Below are positions 1 to 8,710 of a stretch of 13,378 nt of DNA, piece by piece. The position numbers and the translations under genes are program-made. Where the stretch lies: the NCBI GenBank assembly GCA_046160725.1, contig JBJXHB010000022.1, positions 1 to 13,378 of the forward strand, in the 5' to 3' direction. The DNA comes from JBJXHB01 sp046160725. GTDB taxonomy: Bacteria > Pseudomonadota > Gammaproteobacteria > Burkholderiales > Burkholderiaceae_C. Within the stretch, counting starts at the first letter, position 1. Each line of letters starts with the position of its first letter. The notes under the pieces were generated by a model. That model was given only the letters and a program-made list of their open reading frames with translations, had not been told where the DNA came from and did not search any database.

Positions 1-448
1 CCAGCACCGTGTTTGTCATCGGCCGCGCCCACCACTGCTCCAGCAAGGTCGGGGCTGGCGGGCTGGGTGGCCTGTGGTGAGGCGCCGAGTACCGCAAGCG
101 CCGGGGCCCGCGCGCGTACCCGCGCGCATCCACTTCTGACTCGCGGCACCTGTTTGAGCGCAGCGAGCGCCAGCGAGCGTAGCGAGTTTTGCCGCGGGGC
201 CACGGGGCTGAGGATCGCAGGGCACCCGGACCGCAGGGCCGGGCGCCGGACTCTGGCTGCCAAGCCCGTCGGCCCGGGCCTTGCCGCGCATATGGCTCAG
301 GCGGACTGCTGAAGCGAGCACCCGCCGCTATGCAACTTGCCTGGCCTTGCCAGTGCAGCAGCAGATCGTCAGAGTCAGAGCGATGCCGTACCCATCCGCC
401 AAGCGGGCATAGGGCCCAGTGAGACCCATGAGCGCCGCAACTGCGCCC
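1..448. other. Gene-free GC-rich stretch beyond the 3' end of sdaA
   Basis: No reading frame here resembles a known protein, and codon use in the open frames on both strands lacks the clear third-position G/C pattern of the real genes nearby. The stretch contains an AGCGAGCG repeat (155-186), an alternating CG block around 109-127, and a small inverted repeat (CTGGC at 341-345, GCCAG at 349-353). No stem followed by a T run that would be a clear intrinsic terminator for sdaA was seen. At the extreme left edge an ATG on the minus strand (17-19) could be the start of a gene leaving the window, but only six codons are visible, so it is not called. Confidence 0.6.
155..186. repeat. Short AGCGAGCG direct repeat in intergenic DNA
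   Basis: AGCGAGCG occurs at 162-169 and 172-179, followed by AGCGAG at 181-186 and preceded by GAGCG at 156-160, giving a period of about 10 bases. Read on the plus strand it encodes Ser-Glu-Arg-Ser-Glu-Phe-like peptides. From memory, very similar SERSEF-type peptides turn up in many spurious small open frames of Comamonadaceae and other Burkholderiales, so this may be one copy of a dispersed intergenic element that extends roughly over 140-320. That membership is recollection, not a search result. Confidence 0.5.
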
Positions 449-1840
<1,392 letters not shown>

Positions 1841-1847
1841 GGTGTCC

Positions 1848-4763
<2,916 letters not shown>

Positions 4764-4770
4764 GGGGTGG

Positions 4771-4790
4771 TGTCGGTACGATGTCGGTAC
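4771..4790. repeat. Two-copy 9-base direct repeat between gcvH and gcvP
   Basis: TGTCGGTAC occurs at 4771-4779 and again at 4782-4790, separated by GA (11-base period). Together the copies fill most of the 31-base gap between the gcvH stop and the gcvP start. The repeat lies where the gcvP ribosome binding site would be expected, and no purine-rich site is visible there. It could be a duplication by slippage or a protein- or RNA-binding site; the sequence alone does not decide. Confidence 0.6.
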
Positions 4791-4794
4791 AGGG

Positions 4795-5169
4795 TCAGAG
4801 CGACTTCAGCAGCTTGTCGTAGGCCGGCGGGTCCATCAGTTCGTCAAAGTGCTCCATGTGCGTGACATGGACCTTGTAGAACCAGCCTTCGCCCATCGGG
4901 TCGCGGTTGGCCAAGGACGGGTCGGCGCGCAGCGCCTCGTTGACCTCGACCACCTCGCCCTCGACCGGCATGTACAGGTCGGCGGCGGCCTTGACCGACT
5001 CCACGACCGCGGTGACCTCGCCCTTCTTGTAGGTGCGGCCGACTTCCGGCAGCTCGACAAAGACGACATCGCCCAGTGCGTCCTGGGCATGGTGGGTGAT
5101 GCCGACCACGGCGGCCTCATGGTCCTCGATGTTGATCCACTCGTGGTCGGGGGTGAACATGGTCGTCAT
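4795..5169 (-). CDS. gcvH: Glycine cleavage system H protein (lipoyl carrier)
   Basis: GcvH carries the aminomethyl intermediate on a lipoyl-lysine between the P, T and L proteins in the cytosol. The 124-residue product is of normal length for the family. It opens with FTPDHEWI, has the GDVVFVELPEVG strand, and presents the lipoylation site in VVESVKAAADLYMPVEG, where the modified lysine is Lys60. A second Met lies at residue 4, but a good ribosome binding site (GAGGAG on the minus strand, 5179-5184) is 9 bases from the first ATG and 18 from the second, so the first is chosen. It sits between gcvT and gcvP, as expected for a gcvTHP operon. Lipoyl attachment would need LipB/LipA or LplA from elsewhere. 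Confidence 0.98.
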   Translation of the reverse strand: MTTMFTPDHEWINIEDHEAAVVGITHHAQDALGDVVFVELPEVGRTYKKGEVTAVVESVKAAADLYMPVEGEVVEVNEALRADPSLANRDPMGEGWFYKVHVTHMEHFDELMDPPAYDKLLKSL

Positions 5170-5178
5170 GCGCAGGGT

Positions 5179-5184
5179 CTCCTC
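5179..5184 (-). promoter_or_regulatory. Ribosome binding site of gcvH
   Basis: GAGGAG on the minus strand lies 9 bases upstream of the gcvH ATG at 5169. It decides between the two near-adjacent in-frame ATG codons in favour of the first. Confidence 0.65.
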
Positions 5185-5205
5185 AGGGGCTGCGGCGGCT
5201 GCCGC

Positions 5206-5215
5206 GGGGGGGGGG
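5206..5215. repeat. G10 homopolymer in the gcvT-gcvH gap
   Basis: Ten consecutive G residues on the plus strand (C10 in the operon transcript) lie in the 80-base space between the gcvT stop and the gcvH ribosome binding site. A run this long stands out from the rest of the window. It is a candidate for length variation by slippage, or for a miscounted homopolymer. It is outside coding sequence, so it would not break a gene. Confidence 0.8.
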
Positions 5216-5249
5216 ATGGCCGGGCTTGGCCTTGGGCTTGCTCGGGCAG

Positions 5250-6365
5250 TCAGCGCTGGTAGCGGTGCGGGGTGAAGGGCATCTTGGCCACGCGCATCGG
5301 CAACTGGCGCCCGCGCACCTCAGCCAGCACCTCGTGGTGCTCGATCGCATGGTCGGCGGGCAGATAGGCCATGGCCACGGGGTGGCCCGCCGTCGGTCCG
5401 GGCGCACCGCTGGTGACATGGCCGAGCCGGTGGCCCTGCGCGTTGGTGATGACGGTGCCCTCACGCACCGGGGCGCGCTCCAGCCCGACCAGGCCGACGC
5501 GCCGCACCGCGACGCCGCTGGCCAGCTGGCCCTCGATGACGCTGGCGCCGGGGTAGCCGCCGGCGCGCTCGCCGCCAGGGCGGCGCACCTTCTGGATGGC
5601 CCAGGTCAGGCCGGCCTCGATCGGGGTGGTGGTCTCGGTGATGTCGTGGCCGTACAGGCACAGCCCGGCCTCCAGGCGCAGCGTGTCGCGTGCGCCCAGG
5701 CCGGCCGGTTTGACGCGTGCATCGGCCAGCAGGGCGCGGGCCAGTGCCACCGCGCCGTCGGCCGGCACCGAGATCTCGAAGCCGTCCTCGCCGGTATAGC
5801 CGGACCGGGTGACATAGCAGGGCTGGCCGGCCAGGGTCATCGCCGCGCCGGTCATGAAGACCAGGCTGGCGGCGGCCGGGTTCAGCGCCGACAGCGCGGC
5901 CACCGCCTGCGGCCCCTGCAGGGCCAGCAGCGCCTGGTCGGGCATCGGCACCACGGTGCAGCGGTGGCCGACCTGCGTCACCAGGTGGCGGGTGTCGGCG
6001 TCCTTGCAGCCGGCGTTGACGATGACGAACAGATGATCGTCGCGACGCACCATCATCAGGTCGTCCAGGATGCCGCCGGCGCTGTTGGTGAAGAAGCCGT
6101 AGCGCTGGCGGTGCGGGCCCAGGCCCAACACGTCCACCGGCACCAGGCTTTCCATCGCGGCGGCGGCGTCGGCGCCGTGCAGACGCAGCTGGCCCATGTG
6201 CGAGACATCGAACAGCGCTGCCGACTGGCGGCACTGGTGATGCTCGGCCAGGATGCCGGCGGGGTAGCTGACCGGCATGTCGTAGCCGGCAAAGGGCATG
6301 GTCTTGGCACCGAGTTCCAGGTGCAGCGCATGCAACGGGGTCTTGAGCAGGTCGGCGGCGGACAT
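5250..6365 (-). CDS. gcvT: Aminomethyltransferase, T-protein of the glycine cleavage system
   Basis: GcvT releases ammonia from aminomethyl-lipoyl GcvH and transfers the one-carbon unit to tetrahydrofolate, giving 5,10-methylene-tetrahydrofolate. The product is 371 residues, typical for the family. The N-terminal folate-binding domain includes TPLHALHLELGAKTMPFAGY, LFDVSHMGQ and FFTNSAGGILDDL. The Asp101-Asp102 pair in the last motif matches the conserved catalytic aspartate region. GYTGEDGFEI and the arginine-containing DTLRLEAGLCLYGHD motif follow, and the C-terminal barrel ends in KMPFTPHRYQR. The ATG at 6365 was chosen because homology starts there. The open frame runs 32 codons further upstream, into the riboswitch and expression platform, so that extension is rejected. 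The ribosome binding site is weak (GAAAG, about 7 bases upstream). First gene of the riboswitch-controlled operon. Confidence 0.97.
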   Translation of the reverse strand: MSAADLLKTPLHALHLELGAKTMPFAGYDMPVSYPAGILAEHHQCRQSAALFDVSHMGQLRLHGADAAAAMESLVPVDVLGLGPHRQRYGFFTNSAGGILDDLMMVRRDDHLFVIVNAGCKDADTRHLVTQVGHRCTVVPMPDQALLALQGPQAVAALSALNPAAASLVFMTGAAMTLAGQPCYVTRSGYTGEDGFEISVPADGAVALARALLADARVKPAGLGARDTLRLEAGLCLYGHDITETTTPIEAGLTWAIQKVRRPGGERAGGYPGASVIEGQLASGVAVRRVGLVGLERAPVREGTVITNAQGHRLGHVTSGAPGPTAGHPVAMAYLPADHAIEHHEVLAEVRGRQLPMRVAKMPFTPHRYQR

Positions 6366-6381
6366 CGCAGGTCTTTCGTCA

Positions 6382-6428
6382 AGGGCCGTCAATCCATCCT
6401 GCCACCGATGATGGCGGGATGGGGCCCT
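6382..6428 (-). promoter_or_regulatory. Putative riboswitch expression platform hairpin before gcvT
   Basis: In the minus-strand transcript, CCATCC (6417-6422) pairs with GGATGG (6394-6399). After one mismatch, GCCA (6412-6415) pairs with TGGC (6401-6404), leaving a 7-base loop. An outer AGGGCC (6423-6428) can pair with GGCCCT (6382-6387), leaving a 6-base bulge. The outer arm shares bases 6426-6428 with the 3' strand of the proposed closing stem of aptamer 2, so the two folds exclude one another. The structure ends about 16 bases before the gcvT ATG and has no U run. Translational control is therefore more likely than intrinsic termination. The pairing is seen in the sequence; the switching role is inferred. 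Confidence 0.5.
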
Positions 6429-6650
6429 CGCTGTCCGCTTTACCTGAGAGATTGACAGCACCGGTATCGCCCCGGCAGCCGCTTGCCCCTTCGGTGGACG
6501 GGCTCGGGGCCCGCCTCTCTCCAGTGAGGAACGTCTGTGGAAGCAGACGTGGTGCCAGTCCTCGGTACCTGAGCGTTCGGGGTTTCACCACCCCTGCGCC
6601 TTCGGCGGCATCGGCCGGTCGCTCGCACGACTTGCTGACACGCTCTCCTG
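6426..6650 (-). promoter_or_regulatory. Tandem (two-aptamer) glycine riboswitch of the gcv operon
   Basis: The leader of the gcvT transcript contains two glycine aptamers in series. Reading the minus strand, aptamer 1 (about 6553-6650) has GGAGAG at 6643-6648, CCGAAGGCGCA in the middle, CUCAGGUACC, and GGAC at 6558-6561, with a GCCA/UGGC closing stem. Aptamer 2 (about 6426-6529) has GGAGAG at about 6517-6522, CCGAAGGGGCAAG, CUCUCAGGUAAA, and GGACAG at 6432-6437. Its closing stem is CCUC-a-CUG (6522-6529) with CAG-c-GAGG (6426-6433). These are the conserved core blocks of the glycine riboswitch class, in the right order twice. In this class glycine binding usually raises gcv expression. The linker contains an extra hairpin (6531-6550), which is noted separately. 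Confidence 0.95.
6531..6550 (-). other. Perfect 7-bp hairpin inside the inter-aptamer linker
   Basis: ACGTCTG (6531-6537) and CAGACGT (6544-6550) form a perfect 7-base-pair stem with a 6-base loop, between the end of glycine aptamer 1 and the start of aptamer 2. Inter-aptamer linkers of the best-known tandem glycine riboswitches are short, so this is an insertion relative to them. It is clear as a pairing; no function is claimed. Confidence 0.65.
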
Positions 6651-6658
6651 GCCGCAGC

Positions 6659-6664
6659 AGTCTA
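6659..6664 (-). promoter_or_regulatory. Weak candidate -10 element for the gcv operon
   Basis: On the minus strand TAGACT lies about 10 bases before the first riboswitch aptamer, which would put transcription start at the aptamer's edge. No good -35 hexamer is found at 16-18 bases upstream, so this is only a positional candidate. The gcv promoter must lie in or near 6651-6742 if the leader starts at the riboswitch. Confidence 0.25.
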
Positions 6665-6721
6665 GCAGCGCGGCGGCCCCGGGCCGGAAGGCCGCAACCG
6701 GCCACGTCCCGGCGTTACAGT

Positions 6722-6734
6722 GGGCTTCAAGCCC
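6722..6734. other. Perfect dyad just upstream of the CoA-binding-protein gene
   Basis: GGGCTT and AAGCCC flank a single C, giving a perfect 6-base inverted repeat that ends 8 bases before the ATG at 6743, where a ribosome binding site would normally lie. A second dyad, GGCCGG (6682-6687) and CCGGCC (6698-6703), lies further into the divergent gene space. They may be operator half-sites or chance in GC-rich DNA. Confidence 0.35.
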
Positions 6735-6742
6735 TTGCCGAC

Positions 6743-7204
6743 ATGTCCGACGACATCGCCACCCTGCGCCGCATCCTGCGCGACAGCCGCACCATCGCCG
6801 TGGTGGGCCTGAGCGCGCAGTGGCACCGACCCAGCTACTTCGCGGCGAGCTACATGCAGGGCAAGGGCTACCGGATCGTGCCGGTGAACCCGCAGTACCC
6901 GCAGATCCTGGGTGAGACCTGCTATCCGACGCTGGAGGCGATACCGTTTCCGGTCCACATGGTGGACGTGTTCCGCCGCAGCGCCGACGTGCCGCCGATC
7001 GCGCGGGCGGCGGTGGCCATCGGCGCGCGGGTGCTGTGGCAGCAGATCGGCGTCGTCAGCGACGAAGGCGACGCGATCGCGCGCGCGGCCGGCCTGGACA
7101 GCGTCATGGACCGCTGCGTGAAGATCGAGCATGCGCGCCTGTTCGGCGGCCTGCATTGGGCCGGTGTGAACACCCGCGTGATCTCGGCCAGGCGGCCGGT
7201 CTGA
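6743..7204 (+). CDS. CoA-binding domain protein, YccU-like
   Basis: A 153-residue protein of the CoA_binding_2 type, essentially one Rossmann-like domain. The nucleotide-binding strand and loop appear at about residues 18-26 (TIAVVGLSA), followed by YMQGKGYRIVPVNPQYPQILGE and a DVFRRSADVPPIARAAVAIGA segment typical of the family. The last third includes VMDRCVKIEHARLF. Family members resemble the CoA-binding domain of succinyl-CoA synthetase alpha but lack the catalytic part; their physiological role is unclear. The open frame extends further upstream through the antisense of the riboswitch, but homology begins at this ATG. No Shine-Dalgarno sequence is visible, so it may be leaderless or weakly translated. 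It lies 18 bases before metY and is probably cotranscribed with it. The pairing with a sulfur assimilation gene is suggestive only. Confidence 0.9.
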   Translation: MSDDIATLRRILRDSRTIAVVGLSAQWHRPSYFAASYMQGKGYRIVPVNPQYPQILGETCYPTLEAIPFPVHMVDVFRRSADVPPIARAAVAIGARVLWQQIGVVSDEGDAIARAAGLDSVMDRCVKIEHARLFGGLHWAGVNTRVISARRPV

Positions 7205-7222
7205 CGCGGCTCGCTGACCACC

Positions 7223-8512
7223 ATGGCCGACCGGATCTTCAAGCCCGAGACACTGGCGATCCACGCCGGCAACATACCGGACGCGGCGGTCGGTGCGCGG
7301 GCATTGCCGATCTACCAGACCACCAGCTTCGTCTTTGACAGCGCCGAGCATGCGGCGGCGCTGTTCAACCTGCAGACCTTCGGCAACGTCTATTCGCGGC
7401 TGGGCAATCCCACGGTCGCGGCGCTGGAGGAGCGGGTCGCGGCGCTGGAGGGCGCTCGGGCGGCGGTGGCCGCCGCCAGCGGCATGGCCGCCGAGGCGCT
7501 GGCGCTGATGACGCTGCTGCAGGCTGGCGACCATGTGGTCGCCGCCGGTGCCCTGTACGGCGGCACGGTCACCATGCTGGCCGTGAACCTGCGCAAGTTC
7601 GGCATCGAGACCACGTTTGTCGATGCCACCGACCCGACCGCCTTTGCCGCAGCCATCCGGCCGAACACCCGGGCGCTGTATGCAGAGACGCTGGGCAACC
7701 CCAGCCTCCAGGTGCTGGACATCGCGGCGGTGGCCGACGTGGCCCATGCCCACGGCCTGCCGCTGATCGTCGACAACACCGTGCCGTCGCCGGCGCTGTG
7801 CAACCCGGTGGCCCTGGGTGCCGACATCGTGGTCCACAGCGCCACCAAGTACCTGGCCGGCCACGGCACCACGCTCGGCGGCGTGGTGGTCGACGGCGGC
7901 CGCTTCCCCTGGGACAGCGGCAAGTTCCCTGGCATGACCGAGCCGTCGCCGGGCTACCACGGCGTGAAGTTCTACGAGACCTTTGGCGACTTCGGCTTTG
8001 CGATGCGCTGCCGCTACGAGACGCTGCGCGTGTATGGCGCGGCGCTCAGCCCGATGAGCGCCTGGCAGATCCTGCAGGGCATCGAGACCCTGCCGCTGCG
8101 CATGCAGCGCCATGGTGAGAACGCGCTGGCGGTGGCGCGATTCCTGCAGGCCGACCGGCGCGTCAGTTTCGTCAACTATCCCGGCCTGCCGGACCATCCG
8201 CAGCATGCGCTGATGGCGCGGCAGATGCGCGGCGCCAGCGGCCTGCTGGCCTTTGGCGTCAAGGGCGGCGAGGCGGCGGGCGTGCGCTTCATCGAAAGCG
8301 CGCAGTTCATGAGCCACCTGGTCAACATCGGCGACACCCGCACGCTGATCAGCCATCCGGCCAGCACCACCCACCGCCAGCTCGAAGGCGACCAGCTCAA
8401 GGCGGCTGGCGTGACGCCGGAGATGGTGCGCATTTCGGTCGGCCTGGAGCACATCGATGACATCCTGTGGGACATCGACCAGGCCCTGGCTCGGGCCTGC
8501 ACCGAGTCTTGA
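7223..8512 (+). CDS. metY: O-acetylhomoserine sulfhydrylase (O-acetylhomoserine aminocarboxypropyltransferase)
   Basis: A PLP enzyme of the Cys/Met-metabolism (cystathionine gamma-synthase) family that makes homocysteine from O-acetylhomoserine and sulfide, the direct sulfhydrylation step of methionine synthesis. The 429 residues match the MetY length. Visible motifs are the phosphate-binding YSRLGNPT (57-64), ASGMAAEA (from about 85), Asp184 in IVDNT, and the PLP lysine Lys209 in HSATKYLAGHG. The long insertion after the lysine (WDSGKFPGMTEPSPGYHG and on) is characteristic of MetY rather than the shorter MetB/MetZ enzymes. The C-terminal part has SHPASTTHRQL and a closing RISVGLEHIDDI motif. 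The start is the ATG immediately before FKPETLAIHAG. O-succinylhomoserine as substrate cannot be excluded from sequence. It follows the CoA-binding-protein gene closely. Confidence 0.94.
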   Translation: MADRIFKPETLAIHAGNIPDAAVGARALPIYQTTSFVFDSAEHAAALFNLQTFGNVYSRLGNPTVAALEERVAALEGARAAVAAASGMAAEALALMTLLQAGDHVVAAGALYGGTVTMLAVNLRKFGIETTFVDATDPTAFAAAIRPNTRALYAETLGNPSLQVLDIAAVADVAHAHGLPLIVDNTVPSPALCNPVALGADIVVHSATKYLAGHGTTLGGVVVDGGRFPWDSGKFPGMTEPSPGYHGVKFYETFGDFGFAMRCRYETLRVYGAALSPMSAWQILQGIETLPLRMQRHGENALAVARFLQADRRVSFVNYPGLPDHPQHALMARQMRGASGLLAFGVKGGEAAGVRFIESAQFMSHLVNIGDTRTLISHPASTTHRQLEGDQLKAAGVTPEMVRISVGLEHIDDILWDIDQALARACTES

Positions 8513-8624
8513 AGGCCATGCCCGCCGATGGCGCATCGGCATCGACCCATACGGCAACGTCATCGGCATGCCGGCCACCGCCGCCGACAATCCCGCCGCC
8601 GACGCGATGCCGTCGACGACCTGA
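8457..8624 (+). CDS. Doubtful small ORF overlapping the 3' end of metY, 55 codons
   Basis: In the +1 frame relative to metY, an ATG at 8457 opens a 55-codon frame that stops at 8622-8624. A GGAG lies 7 bases upstream (8446-8449), although those bases also encode conserved MetY residues. Beyond the metY stop the frame reads RRWRIGIDPYGNVIGMPATA. Its codons there almost all end in G or C, as in the real genes, while the other two frames do not show this. I recognise no family. It could be a genuine small protein, the surviving 3' end of a lost gene, or chance. Confidence 0.2.
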   Translation: MTSCGTSTRPWLGPAPSLEGHARRWRIGIDPYGNVIGMPATAADNPAADAMPSTT

Positions 8625-8710
8625 TGACGGGCCTGGCCGTGGTGACCTCACGCCGGGAGCAGAAGCCACGCCGGGCCAGAAGCCGGGCGGGATAACCGAG
8701 GAGATGGACG
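8513..8710. other. metY to glutamate dehydrogenase intergenic region
   Basis: This 198-base gap contains the tail of the doubtful small ORF described above and, at its end, the glutamate dehydrogenase ribosome binding site. No clear terminator hairpin with a T run and no strong sigma-70 promoter is visible, so whether the dehydrogenase has its own promoter is open. The second half is rich in CCGGG/CCGGC steps. Confidence 0.45.
8698..8703 (+). promoter_or_regulatory. Ribosome binding site of the glutamate dehydrogenase gene
   Basis: GAGGAG sits 7 bases before the ATG at 8711 and supports that start. The nearer ATG at 8704 directly abuts the site and is out of frame, so it is not used. Confidence 0.7.

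Noticed and set aside
1..19. Possible minus-strand gene start (ATG at 17-19, reading MTNTVL)
   Set aside because: Only six codons are visible and no strong ribosome binding site is present; it cannot be supported.
13..321. Two roughly 100-codon open frames on opposite strands at the left end
   Set aside because: No recognisable domain, low-complexity Ala/Arg/Gly/Pro composition, and they lie over the repeat-like intergenic sequence.
331..357. Possible terminator hairpin for sdaA
   Set aside because: Only a 5-bp stem (CTGGC/GCCAG) more than 90 bases beyond the stop, with no T run.
6366..6461. Upstream in-frame start for gcvT at 6461
   Set aside because: The extra 32 codons overlap aptamer 2 and the expression platform, and T-protein similarity starts at the 6365 ATG.
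6419..6742. Upstream in-frame extension of the CoA-binding protein
   Set aside because: It would translate the antisense of the glycine riboswitch; family similarity begins at the ATG at 6743.
6662..8590. 642-codon minus-strand open frame opposite the CoA-binding protein and metY
   Set aside because: Composition is that of an antisense frame (His, Arg, Gln, Ala, Gly rich), with no motifs, and both sense genes are intact.
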